Below, in pieces: positions 23,239 to 33,883 of a stretch of DNA of 64,000 nt. Source of the DNA: Rhodocollybia butyracea (Eukaryota; Basidiomycota; Agaricomycetes; Agaricales; Omphalotaceae); assembly GCA_015501585.1 (NCBI GenBank), contig JADNRY010000065.1:124001-188000 (forward strand), written 5' to 3'. The notes beneath the pieces were generated by a model. It saw only the letters and a program-made list of their open reading frames with translations, was not told the origin of the DNA and did not search any database. Made by a program: the position numbers and the translations under genes. The stretch's first letter is position 1. Each line of letters starts with the position of its first letter.

Positions 23239-24885
23239 CTATCCCAACATTTGTACAACAATCATCATCCCATCCCTCTCGATAGGAGCCAACGAACTAT
23301 AGATATCACCAGCCTCCGCCTCTGATCGACTCAAGAATGTCATGGTAAACACTCGCAAGCAGTCCACCTTCATCTCCACATCATGGGGCCTTGCAGGAAT
23401 CCAGCGAGATTGGACCATCTCCACCACCGTCAGATCGTCAAAAGTTATCGCAGCAACATTCAGCAATCTCAGGGACCGCATTCGTGGGACAATCGCGGCC
23501 TCCTGCGGACGAAGAGAGCTAGTACGATAGCCATGGAGGCTTTCTATGAAACCTGACGATATGGAGCTGCATTTGGGAAGAATACCTAACTCGTCAACAG
23601 TGAGGTTTTGGAGAGTGGGGAGATGGACAAGGATATCAACCAAGTTGACATCAGAGATGGATAACTGCTGAACTGAGAATGTTGTTAATTGGAACGATGA
23701 CCGTTGGACGAACGCGATGAATGGGTTAAAGTGGCGCCACGACTTTCTACCCTTGACATGTTTCCTCAACTTGAAAATTTCCAAATGGAGAGCTTTCAAC
23801 GAAGGAAGCCTGAGGAGAGGGTATACTGAGTTTTCTGGAGCATGTTCCCCATGTCGTACTGTCAGAATTTCTAGTTTGGAAGAGCAGGCAATGATCTGAG
23901 GATTATAGTCACGCCATGATTCTGGTATTCGTAAGGAAAAAAGGTTGGGACATCGTTCAAATAAGCTGTCGATGTCAGGGTAATTAGGAAGAAAATCCAG
24001 ATAGAATAACTGCGAGTAGTAACTGAATTCATTGGGAATGCCTTCAAAATCGTATCCCCAGGTCAGGCTTTGGAGATTTGGTGCTGTATCAATAAAGGGA
24101 TTGAGATCGTCCTCGTCCCACGTCAAACATAGTTTGCTCAGAACCGGGAATGAAAATGGTTGAATCCCATGACAGTTCAGAAGCGCCTTGACATCATAGT
24201 CACCAGAATCAAAGGAGAAGTCCTGCCAGTGGACCATCTGCCCAAAAAGTTGCTCTAACAATGGGTGGAGTACGCCTTGTTTCAGAAAAGGGGAACCATA
24301 TACAACAAGGTTAACTGTCATCAGACATTGCTGGGACCGATTAAGAAAATTAGATAGCGGAAAGAACACCTCTGTGTGCTCATCCTTGCGGTAGTCACGG
24401 CTCGCATCCATTTTCCACTGTAGTGATATCCTAGACCATATTACAGGCATGGAAAGCGCATTTCTACGCCAGCGTGAGCAGACCGCGCTAATCACCATCG
24501 CAGGTTTGCTCCTGAGAGCTCGAGAGGTATCCATAGGTAGCCTGCGTTTGAGAGGAACGACCCGAAAGCTGTTCAAATCGCAGCAAACATCAAAGATGTC
24601 CCGTAAGATCTCGTCGGGAACTTTGCGAAACGATGAAAGTAGATATTGCAACTCAGAGGCATAGTGCACCGCGCGTTCCTTTTCCTGTCGAAGGCGTTCT
24701 AGCCAGCAAACTTCGGCTTCGTAGTCCTCAATGTCTCGTTGGATGTTTTGGAGGACCGAGGCGACTTCATCTGGTTGGACAGAGGCAGGACCAGACTCCG
24801 TACGCAGTTTATCATATAATCCAGGCAGATCCACAACTACGCGAGGAATGAAAGTGTTTCGACCGCAAGAAGAGCAGAGAGGCAT
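23239..24885 (-). CDS. F-box-like / leucine-rich-repeat-like protein
   Basis: A single exon of 548 residues; the first ATG in frame is at 24885. The N-terminus starts MPLCSSCGRNTFIP with a CxxC pair. Then comes a predicted coiled-coil (about residues 45-85, VLQNIQRDIEDYEAEVCWL) and the F-box-like core KVPDEILRDIFDVCCDL (residue about 105) followed by VISAVCSRWRRNALSMPVIW. The rest is made of degenerate leucine-rich repeats. This is the common agaricomycete F-box architecture; such proteins usually link Skp1/Cul1 ubiquitin ligases to substrates. These families are large and fast-evolving in mushrooms, and the target is unknown. Being intronless is unlike its neighbours. Confidence 0.8.
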   Translation of the reverse strand: MPLCSSCGRNTFIPRVVVDLPGLYDKLRTESGPASVQPDEVASVLQNIQRDIEDYEAEVCWLERLRQEKERAVHYASELQYLLSSFRKVPDEILRDIFDVCCDLNSFRVVPLKRRLPMDTSRALRSKPAMVISAVCSRWRRNALSMPVIWSRISLQWKMDASRDYRKDEHTEVFFPLSNFLNRSQQCLMTVNLVVYGSPFLKQGVLHPLLEQLFGQMVHWQDFSFDSGDYDVKALLNCHGIQPFSFPVLSKLCLTWDEDDLNPFIDTAPNLQSLTWGYDFEGIPNEFSYYSQLFYLDFLPNYPDIDSLFERCPNLFSLRIPESWRDYNPQIIACSSKLEILTVRHGEHAPENSVYPLLRLPSLKALHLEIFKLRKHVKGRKSWRHFNPFIAFVQRSSFQLTTFSVQQLSISDVNLVDILVHLPTLQNLTVDELGILPKCSSISSGFIESLHGYRTSSLRPQEAAIVPRMRSLRLLNVAAITFDDLTVVEMVQSRWIPARPHDVEMKVDCLRVFTMTFLSRSEAEAGDIYSSLAPIERDGMMIVVQMLG

Positions 24886-25192
24886 GGGTGCAGTCACACT
24901 TTTAGGCGCCCAGGCACTAAATAGAAGCTACTTTATTATTGCTATGATAGCTCTATGAAAAAAACATAATGTAGTCGGATGAAACAATGAAATAAAACAT
25001 GTATAATAGTGGCATAGGTTGTCATCGTACACACTAAAGACACTTGCTACTACTAGAATTAAGGAGAATTACAGAATTAATGCTAGAATTTGGTTAAAAT
25101 TGCAAAGCTACGGCTTACGTAACCATTATGTGACCCAAAACGAAACCCCAATTTCAGTTCCAAACCTTGAACTTGGGTTAGGTGTCGACTTC
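24886..25192. other. short divergent spacer between F-box gene and Rap1-like gene
   Basis: AT-rich 307 bp holding the presumed promoters of both genes. No further feature is seen. Confidence 0.45.
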
Positions 25193-26951
25193 ATGGTAAA
25201 TCATTCCTTGAATTCTTTCCACGAACGCAAAGTACACTAAATTTTCAAATCCCACTTCACCAGACGATCTTCCAAGGTGTTCACTTCTTTATTCAACCAG
25301 AACTCATCGCAGAAATTCAAGATGCCTTGCGTCAATCTATAACGGTTTGTCATTCACTTTCTATTCCATACTTTTTGTTTTATTTTATTTTATTTACCAC
25401 TCTCTCGTAGGAACTCGGAGGTGAAATCGACGCAGAGATATCAGATAATGGCCATATCCTTACCGATTTAAGCAATCAGGACACCCCACGGCTATTTCAA
25501 CTTTTCGGACCACAAAGAGTAGTTCCGTTCACCTATGTCGAGGCATGTAAAGCCGCAGGTATTCATCTCCAGCCCATATTCTTCGAGGAAGGCGCTCCGC
25601 TAGGAATTCATATTCATGAAAGCATTGCGAATGTCAAGTTTAGAGAAGCTTTGTGCGAGAAGATCATGGTATCTATCTTCGTGTTCATCCTCCAACCAGT
25701 GCACCTAGCTGACCGCTTGGATACTCAGATATGTTCGGGCTATCCCTATGCAACAGTTGACACAGCTCGTATTATCATCGCCGATTCAAAAACAAATGTA
25801 TTTAACACCTTGGTCAAGCTTTATCAACTCAGTCCAAACAAATACGTCGAGTCTCTGGAATGGGTAGACAAGTGTATCGAACAACAGAATGTTACTTTTA
25901 CACCTCATGTGTTTAGGAATCCTGGTGGACGAAGAGCTGGCGAAGAGTGAGTTGCTTTGCGTGTTTTACTGGACCTGCCACTAACAACACCCTTTTGGTC
26001 AGGCGTACACAATTCACTGAGGAAGACGAGCATAAATTATGTGAATGGATAGCTGCAAAGATTCCATACAAATCTACCGGAGGGCGAACTGGAAACAAAC
26101 TATATCAGCAATTATGCGAAATGGTGCAGTTCCCTTGTGATCTTATGCTACTACTTCTCTCTCTAATCTTCATCTCACAGCATAACCAACCCGAATACGC
26201 ATGGGTAGCCCGTCATACATGGCAATCCTGGCGTGAACGATACAAAAAACACTCTCCTCGTCTTGACAAGTTGATCGACAACGTCGTCTCTACTACAAAG
26301 CCTACACCGGGCGAGAAATGGCAGTATGGCTATGTGCGCCAAGGGGACGAGAAGCCTCCTAGGAAGAAACGTAGGCGTGTATCGAAATCGGAAGGATCAC
26401 AGCAGCAGCAAGAACCTCAACAACAGTCGCAGCTGCTACCGGAGTTTATTGTTGGATCAAGTGGTGCTGGGAAAGAACACATACATCCAGATCCTGCAGC
26501 GCACCTTTCTCAGGCGTTTCCTGAAAGCCCAGCGCTGGGGCAGCTAGCTGGTATATTACGGCTCGGTCCAGAGGAGGACCAAGACTGGAGTATTAGGGTT
26601 GGTAATGATTTACCTCCAGCTTGGGCTAAACCGAAAGATTTAGAAGACGGCCAGGATCACAAGACTGCAAAATCCCCGTATGTTCAACTAATGTTTGTTT
26701 CTTCACCGCTGACCTTTGGTCGTTCTAGCGAACCAGCTACTATGACAGAAGCAACGTTGCAGCTCGCACTTACGGTCGCTGTTGCTGCAGGGCATGTCCT
26801 TGATCAGAATTTAGCAAATATCGCTCAGGAGACTCGATTCACGATGGAAGAGGTCCGCGAGTATTACGATAAATACACTGATTTGGACCGGACTAGGAGA
26901 CGATTTCTCAAATTGAGGGAGCATGTAAACCTTATCCCGGATGAGGAGTAG
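25193..26951 (+). CDS. Rap1-like telomere-binding protein (BRCT + Myb)
   Basis: Best model: 25193-25195 (ATG only), 25264-25344, 25411-25668, 25729-25946, 26003-26123, 26181-26677, 26729-26951, giving 466 residues. The N-terminal region reads as BRCT-like (FQGVHFFIQPELIAEIQDAL, FGPQRVVPFTYVEACKAAG, KYVESLEWVDKCIEQQ). It is followed by a Rap1-type Myb fold: FTEEDEHKLCEWIAAKIPY, GNKLYQQLCEM, YAWVARHTWQSWRERYKKH. A basic stretch PPRKKRRR is a likely nuclear signal; the C-terminus TMEEVREYYDKY may be a partner-binding helix bundle. Rap1 proteins act at telomeres with the shelterin complex. Three introns (25669-25728, 26124-26180, 26678-26728) are multiples of three without stops, so retention would keep the frame. 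The ATG-only first exon is uncertain. Confidence 0.75.
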
Positions 26952-26984
26952 TAATTTTTTCGAGGGTACAAAACTGGGGATACT

Positions 26985-28484
26985 CTACGGATCGAACTCT
27001 GTAAGTAGTTTATAGTCAGCTGCACGCGCCGGTGCCGAAGGGCTATCAAAAACCTTGCGTTTTCTATAGTAAACAGGCTTTTTGTGACTTGCACCACAGC
27101 TAGGACGGCGAAGAGGACGCACTTTTCGCCCGCAGCAGCGGAAGGGAAGGACCCAAATAGATCGGGATGCTTTGGAAGCGGTGATTCACTACAGACTCTT
27201 TATATTAGACACAAATTAGTACAGAAAAGAACGACGTACGTGAAATAGGGATGCTCTAAAGCTTCCTCTGCTGAGATTCGTTGTTCAGGATCATATGTAA
27301 GTAAAGACATGAGCAGATCAATCCCGGCAGTAGTCATGTACTGAAATTTTTGACGAAACTGGTGAGGTTGAGGTGATGGAAGAGTGATGGTTTTTGAGAG
27401 AGGCAGGGAAGAATAGCTAGGCCAGGAAGTATTGGTGGGTGGCCCAAGAAGTTTGAATATCATGGATATGAGTTCGAGCTCGTTTTTCGCTTGAAAGAGG
27501 GGTTCTTTCAAGAGAAGTTCAGCGAAAATACACCCAACAGACCACAAATCTACAGCGGTTGAGTATTCCTCTGCGCCAAGAAGGATTTCAGGAGCTCTGT
27601 TGGGTGGGAATTGAGATTTGTCTTCATAAAAAAGTACTGAAAGTCTTACCGATACCACAACGTTACCACAAGCTGTGTCATACCACCTATTCCGACAGGG
27701 TCTCCATATCGACGAGCAAGGCCAAAGTCTGCCACCATTATGGTACCGCGGTTGTTCATGAGAAGATTACTGGTTTTAAGATCACGATGAAGGATCCAAT
27801 TCGCATGACAATGTTTAACTGCAGACAGTAGCTGCAGCATCAACGTCTTGATTTCTGACTGCAGAAATGGTGAAGGCATCAAAGTGAGGAGAGACTTGAG
27901 GTCGTGCTCAATAAAATCCATGACAACAAAGACTCTTGAAGACATCGGAACACAACAGAGCTTGAAACGTGTAACTGGCAAGTCGATGAGGGTACGTACT
28001 GAGTCAAAGTATCACCCACGACCACCTCTCGAATTCCAACCACATTTTCATGTCGGCAAGTCATTAACGCGTTAATTTCACGCAATGCAGTTATCGGAAA
28101 CCCATTCTTTTCCTCGTCCAACTTTAGTTTTTTCAGAGCAACAATGTCTCCTGTCGACTTTTCTTTTGCTCTGAACACCACTCCGTAGGAACCCTCCTCA
28201 ATTTGATTGAGTCTTTCGTAGCAGTAGACTGAGCGTGAGGGAATTATAGGAGGATGCCGTGTTCGTGGTGGAACATAGACACTATGCAGAGGGTTTCTGC
28301 TGATTGTGGGGGTTTTCGGGAGGGAGGGAGCAGATGGCGGCGACGCAAGGTCTTTGTTGAGTTTTTTTATACGACGTTTAACTGGATTTATAGTCAATTG
28401 TTGGCCCTCGTTGTTGTCTTCTTCGTCCGACTGCCATCTGGAACGTTTTCTGGAGGCAGACGGGGTTGAAGGGCCTGCCGACAT
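26985..28484 (-). CDS. CDK11/PITSLRE-type cyclin-dependent kinase, one frameshift near the C-terminus
   Basis: Exons 28484-28000, 27934-27650, 27596-27240 and 27188-26985 encode about 443 residues when one base is restored at 27123-27126. A basic N-terminal extension leads into the kinase fold. Seen are the Gly loop [14 protein letters not shown], catalytic Lys ALKKLKL, the PITALRE helix, [31 protein letters not shown] and the C-lobe [13 protein letters not shown]. The C-terminus reads [18 protein letters not shown] and then, in the next frame, [16 protein letters not shown] to [22 protein letters not shown] and PITxLRE point to CDK11 (RNA processing and transcription) rather than CDK10. Its stop is 33 bp from the Rap1 stop, so the 3' UTRs must overlap. 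Confidence 0.85.
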
Positions 28485-28551
28485 GAAAGCTCAGAATTAA
28501 AGAAAGAATATATACATAAGTCACGCGTCACGTCCTTCCTTGACTCCGAAA
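28485..28551. promoter_or_regulatory. divergent promoter CDK11 / PP4, 67 bp
   Basis: Only 67 bp lie between the two start codons, so the kinase and phosphatase genes share one compact promoter. No motif was identified. Confidence 0.5.
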
Positions 28552-29879
28552 ATGCCTGGCGATCTTGATAGGTCAAAGTTTTCTTATTTTCTGAGCAAAC
28601 ATACTGACTTTGAACAGACAGATTGACCAGCTCAAACGTTGTGAAGCAATATCTGAAGAGCAAGTCAAGAGATTATGCCTCAAAGCCCGGGAAATTCTTA
28701 TCGAAGAGGGCAATGTTCAGGTTATTGATTCTCCAGTAACGGTACGTGCTTAATGATATATGCCTGTTACCTGAATAACGAGTGATAATCTCCAGTAGAT
28801 TTGCGGCGACATACACGGACAGTTCTTTGACCTAATGGAACTCTTCAAAGTCGGAGGATTTTGTCCCGACACTAATTATCTTTTCATGGGTGTGTGACTC
28901 GACCATGTCAGTCGAATTGTGGCTTAAACTGTCGCACAGGCGACTTTGTTGACCGTGGCTATTACTCTGTCGAAACATTCCTTCTCCTCCTCGCCTTAAA
29001 AGTGCGATACCCAGAGCGTATCACTCTTATCCGAGGAAACCATGAGTCCAGACAAATCACCCAAGTATATGGATTCTATGACGAGTGTCAAAGAAAATAC
29101 GGAAGCAGTAACGTCTGGCGGTGGTGTTGTGAAGTTTTCGATTACCTTGCACTAGGCGCTGTCGTAGACGGACGCGTTTTCTGTGTACACGGAGGTCTGA
29201 GTCCCAATCTGCAAACGATTGACCAGGTATGTTGACGTTTTTGTGGGATGGCTAGGATGTTCATAGTGCGCCAGATACGAGCAATAGACCGAAAACAAGA
29301 AGTCCCGCACGATGGACCGATGTGCGATTTGTTATGGTCAGACCCAGATGGTATGAGACACCTCTTCAAGATCCTTTTCTATGTTGACGTTTTCCTTTTC
29401 CTTGAAGAAATTTCAGGCTGGGGTTTATCGCCTCGCGGTGCTGGCTTCCTTTTTGGTGCAGATATCACTAAAGTATGTTTCTTACGATCCTTACAACTTG
29501 CGATGCTAAGGTTTGGGGATAGGCTTTTGCACACCATAACTCTATAGACCTTATCGCCAGAGCCCACCAACTCGCGATGGAAGGTTATAAAATGATGTTC
29601 GACAGAACTATCGTTACAGTCTGGAGTGCACCTAATTATTGTTATCGGTGAGTTACCCGTCGATATCCCAGTGGTTGTCAAGTTTACGCTCTGCAGATGC
29701 GGCAATGTCGCGTCAATATTACATCTAGACGAGCATCTAAGCCAAGAATATAAAGTGTTCTCTCATGCACCGGTGGTATATATTATTGCTGCGTCGATAT
29801 CCATACTGGACTCTAACATCATGATTAGGACGTCCGTTCTGTGCCAGCAAAGCGTCCTCCAGCGGACTATTTTCTTTGA
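28552..29879 (+). CDS. PP4 catalytic subunit (Ser/Thr protein phosphatase)
   Basis: Nine exons (28552-28571, 28618-28741, 28799-28889, 28940-29226, 29275-29350, 29408-29472, 29523-29647, 29697-29772, 29829-29879) give 304 residues, against 307 in human PPP4C. All metal and catalytic motifs are present: [54 protein letters not shown] and [11 protein letters not shown]. The tail RPPADYFL carries the C-terminal Leu that PP2A-family enzymes methylate. [13 protein letters not shown] and [20 protein letters not shown] favour PP4/Pph3 over PP2A or PP6. PP4 acts in DNA-damage signalling and centrosome or nuclear processes. Confidence 0.95.
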
Positions 29880-30182
29880 AGGCTGTATTATATGTCTATA
29901 TCCGAATCGCTTGCCGTTTCACTTGAAATTGTACTACTCGTATATAAGGGAAGTAGGATGCTACGAAATACCTGGACCTCCAAGGATGGTTCTAAGGATG
30001 GTTCTATCATTCATGTACATTATAAAACCCCAGCTTAAAGCTGGAGGCACAATTACAATTGAATCAGCTCGCTTTCTCTCAGCGCTGGAGACATACATGA
30101 ACTGCTGAAGCAATCTCAAAGACAGGTGTGACTTTACTTACCCTGTGGGACTCGTAACATGTACACCAACAACTAGAACTGT
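29880..30182. other. convergent 3' spacer with a small tandem duplication
   Basis: It lies between the PP4 stop and the ligase stop. A 12-base unit (AAGGATGGTTCT) occurs twice in tandem near 29979-30004. No gene is seen. Confidence 0.5.
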
Positions 30183-31815
30183 TCATGAATGCCTCCGTAT
30201 CTCGGTTTCCAGACATTTAACCATGTTTCTACGCGTTTCTCCTACTGGCCAACACGAAGCCTTTTTTGACGCCGTACCAACCTGTACAGAGTCTGCACCC
30301 GACTCGAAAAACGGCTCTACGCAGATCTTCGCGATATCCACAAAGAGATCTTCCAAAATCCAAGCTAGCCTACGACCGGTAAGCTCGATTGCGGGTTCCG
30401 CATTTATCTCTAGCAACTTGACTTGAGGCTGAAAGTCCGACCTATCACTGACATTGACAACCAGAAAATCAACGCCAAACAACTCGAAGGCGTTGGGCAG
30501 TGCCTAGGTGATGATAAATCTGTGTCATGCGGACACTACGGATATGAAGGATAATTTACCTGTAGATTAACCGGGTTTTCTAGACCTGCTTTGAATGTAT
30601 CTGCGAGGACAACAGCTATCTGGCTGATAATAACAGATACGTTTTCAGGGGTCAAGGTGGAGGATGGCTCTGCTGTTCCTGTCCCTGTAGATAGTATATG
30701 GCATCCGACAAGTTCATCTAATAATCGTACACCTTCCTCTCCTCGATGAGTCTGTAATGATGTGTTGGTCAGATGTGGTGCGAGATCAAGTTTTTCATCT
30801 TGGGGATCTGGATGAGAGTATGGAAGGGAGGAAAACAAGGCAAGTACGCGATTGTAGAGATAAAGGGTTAGTGCACCAGAAGCCACACAATATACCCGTA
30901 GATGGAACTAATTTTTCAACCGGTAAGTGAGGCAAGTAACAGCGATTTGGTGACATTACCTTGTGCGCTTGAAGTACGCTTGGTTTGGTAGCATCAGGTC
31001 CAATTGAGACTTCTCTTGGATCAAACAGTAGAGGATCCAGAACGTATTCCTAAATCTACATGAGTTGAGTTGTTCGAGTTGTATTAGCCACAGAAATTCG
31101 ATTACTTGTATGACAAAATGGCGCAGCTGAGAAATCACAACAGCAGTGTTGTTTTCTTCCAACTCTTCACCATCGTCAATTCCATTTTCCGTTTCTTCAA
31201 ACTCCTCGAGAACTCTTTCGAGACTTTCTCGACTATTGAAAAGTCTTATACCATTGCCTCGATCTGCCATGCCACTGCCAGCTCAAGGTAAGATGAAGAG
31301 CTGCGGCGGACAAAGTAAAACAGAACTAAACGGTTTGAGGATCCACCAGTTTGGCCCAGATTCTAGTTCTAGTTCTTTCCCAAGTTCCCAGAGCTCATCT
31401 GCGAAGAGTTCGTCAAGTTCATCAGCGAATGAGATTTCAATTTCGTATGTCCGAGGCCAGCATGATTTGAGAATGGAATCCGGATGTTTGGTCAAGTACG
31501 AGAAGATGCTTCTGGAAAGGAAGTGCTTGCGGATTAAGCTTTTCCGGATAATATATGAAGATTGAAGACAGCACTCTTGTTTGGTGAGTTCGTGCTCGAT
31601 CTCATCGTATGAGGACCATTGCACAAGAGGCGAAGACAGAGCCAGATCGGTAGTCGATGTTACAATCTGAACTGGTGTTTCCAGAAATTCCAGAGCTCTG
31701 CGAACTAATAGGTACGATGATGATGAGATTTGTAACCTAAGTGCGATCAATAGATCGACCTACCTAAGCTCTCTGTTAATGGAGCAGATGGCCATATCAC
31801 TGCAGCCGTTTTCAT
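30183..31815 (-). CDS. tubulin-tyrosine ligase family protein
   Basis: Exons 31815-31764, 31704-31332, 31274-31106, 31049-30960, 30907-30560 and 30503-30183 give 450 residues. Seen are TAAVIWPSAPLTESLVRRAL at the N-terminus, YIIRKSLIRKHFLSR, then NWWILKPGMADRGNGIRLF, the ATP-grasp signature region. Later come EYVLDPLLF, FHLRVYCVASGALTLYLYN, HLTNTSLQ, and PNAFELFGVDFLV with LLEINAEPAIELTG, whose NAE-type metal and ATP residues close the fold. The family ligates Tyr or Glu to tubulin and other proteins; short fungal members are mostly uncharacterised. Two junctions use donors GTTTAG and GTAGGT; both are confirmed by ILKPG and ESLVRR continuity. It is divergent with MMM1. Confidence 0.87.
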
Positions 31816-31953
31816 GGTTGAGGCTGATCACCAAATTTTTATCTTTTATCTAATCAAAATTTAAGCGCTATGACTGTGGGAACTTGGTAGGAAAAATCAG
31901 TTATCGCCAATTCGTCCCGTAACGACGCGTACAAGACCGAGTCTCCACCGACA
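31816..31953. promoter_or_regulatory. divergent promoter TTL-like / MMM1, 138 bp
   Basis: This is the shared upstream region of the ligase-like gene (minus) and MMM1 (plus). No specific motif was identified. Confidence 0.45.
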
Positions 31954-33051
31954 ATGGGAGCCAACTATGTCTTTTCCTTGCAGCCAACTTTTACCCAAGG
32001 GTTAATTCTCGGGCAGCTGTCCATACTTGCCCTGATGGTCTTCATTCTGAAATATCTTTTCTTGGACTCCACAAAGTACCCATTCGAGACTACTTCATAT
32101 CACCCGCGGTTTAACAGTGACTCTATAATGCGGTCTCAGAAGCACTATTATCAATCTGCTAATGAAAATGAGCTGAAAAAGGACGACGAATCCGCTGAAT
32201 GGCTAAACATGCTGCTGCACCAGGTTTGTCGGATTTTTGTGGGCCGTGCTCTTCCAATTAATGACGAAATATTCCTATAGATCGTTGGAACATATAGGTC
32301 AAAGCTTCGAGATGACCTTTCTGGTGTAGAAGGAGATGAAGTTGCTCGGAAGCGAGTTGAGGACTACGCGAACAAGATACGACCTGCAAGTTTCCTAGTA
32401 AGTTCAGGCGCGACTTCTTGGAGGCATTGAATCTTAATCCTTTACAAAGGATCATATTGTCGTTCACTCTGTGGACCTGGGGTGTTCGGCACCTCATCTC
32501 TCTAATGGACGCCGAGTTCAGTCTTCGCCCTCCAATCCTACCGTGAGCTATGAAATTTATCATGTGCATTTATCACCGTTGACCATATGGGTGCGTAGGC
32601 AATCGAATTCGACGCAGATTACACAGATTCTGTTTCTGTATCGCTCTCCACATCATATCTATTCAATTATCCCATGCCGTTGTTTGCTCGACTGCCCGTG
32701 TCACTTACTATCTCATTATCACTCTTTAAATCCTCTGTAAGTATCGGACATTTGGAAGAGAGATCAGCTACTGATAATGCGCAGATAACCATAACTCCAC
32801 CACTACAAAATTCACCGGCACCCACCCTGACGTTTTCCATATCGCCGACGTTCACCCTGGATCTCACAACAGTATCTCTCATGGGCAGCCGAGCAAAGCT
32901 CGCTAATGTGCCCAAACTACACGACCTGATACAACACCAGGTGCATCGAGTGCTTGCCGCGAAGGGCACTTGGAAAGTCGTTTTACCCGGGTTCTCAGTC
33001 TCTGAAGCAAAACAGGAAGCGAAAAAGGAAATGATAGACTCTGCCCTGTAA
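31954..33051 (+). CDS. mmm1: MMM1, ER-side subunit of the ERMES ER-mitochondria tether
   Basis: Exons 31954-32223, 32281-32397, 32450-32542, 32599-32736 and 32785-33051 give 294 residues. The N-terminus YVFSLQPTFTQGLILGQLSI is the Mmm1 hallmark, followed by one membrane segment (ALMVFILKYLFLD). The SMP lipid-transfer domain follows: SAEWLNMLLHQIVGTYRSKL, DYANKIRPASFLDHIVVHSV, AIEFDADYTDSVSVSLSTSY, FARLPVSLTISLSLFKSS, FTLDLTTVSLMGSRAKLANV and GTWKVVLPG. Mmm1 sits in the ER membrane and, with Mdm12, Mdm34 and Mdm10, moves phospholipids to mitochondria. The last intron (32737-32784, 48 nt) is in frame and stop-free. The protein is shorter than ascomycete Mmm1 (about 400-430 residues). Confidence 0.95.
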
Positions 33052-33146
33052 CGAAATGGAATACCCCTGCGATAATGTACTATAACTTATTGTATATCTA
33101 AATTAATTCTAATATACGGCTTGTTGTACTAAGTCGTATGTCGAAC

Positions 33147-33844
33147 TTAAATTCCAATATCATCCATCCACTGTTCCATCTTGACAAAGGCATCTTGACC
33201 TTCCAGGTCATCCACTATGATTTTATCCACCCTGTCATCATTGGCGAGCCTATTATTTGCTGTTTGCAATTTGGCCATTCCTTGTGGCGTATCCACGATT
33301 GCAATGGGAAACGCGGGCTCAAAATTGAATTCTGGAAGGGCATGGGACAAGATGGATTGGGATATTGAACTGTTTGAGACGGGAGGAGACATGAGAATCA
33401 GCCCTGAAGCAGGATTGGACGAGATGTAAGTTTGTGTTATAAGGCAAGCTGCGCCACGAGCGAAGAAGACTGGGGGAAAGGGATTGAAAGAAGACCTGAC
33501 TACGCTTTTGAGTTCTGCAATGTAACTGAAATGAATATGCTGTATTGTTAGAGAGCGTAGAGCGAACCTGATTCAAGATGCTGCATAACATTTGCGGGGT
33601 TTGTGTTGGCAGATACAGCGATGTCGGTGTCCAGACATATGTAACCCTTTTCAGAATACATCTTTGCCAATACGCTGAATCCTTCGCGCGTGCTCGAGTG
33701 GTCCCATTTAGACGCCGACACAAAAACCAGGGGAGTAGGAACTATCCTAGACGCAGAGCTTGGTGGTTCATGAACAAGAAATGAGGAAATTGGTCTTTGC
33801 AAGCGGAGACGCGTCTGAGCTAATGGGCGGAAAAGACAAGTCAT
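33147..33844 (-). CDS. probable mitochondrial alpha/beta-hydrolase-like protein
   Basis: Two exons, 33844-33568 and 33514-33147, joined by a 53-nt intron, give 214 residues. The N-terminus MTCLFRPLAQTRLRLQRP is Arg-rich without acids, typical of a mitochondrial presequence. Seen next are TPLVFVSASKWDHSSTREGF, KMYSEKGYICLDTDI, SSFNPFPPVFFARGAACLIT and NPASGLILMSPPVSN, the strand-turn pattern of a small alpha/beta hydrolase. The usual GxSxG nucleophile elbow appears as FARGAACL, so the Ser is not evident and catalysis is doubtful. The substrate is unknown. Its start codon is 40 bp from that of RPB8 on the other strand. Confidence 0.65.
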
Positions 33845-33883
33845 GTTGATGAGGTAATTTATTTTCTTCTTTCCTTTGCAGCC
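33845..33883. promoter_or_regulatory. divergent promoter hydrolase-like / RPB8, 39 bp
   Basis: Thirty-nine bases separate the two start codons. Transcription of each gene must start within or just past the other's leader or first exon. Confidence 0.5.
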
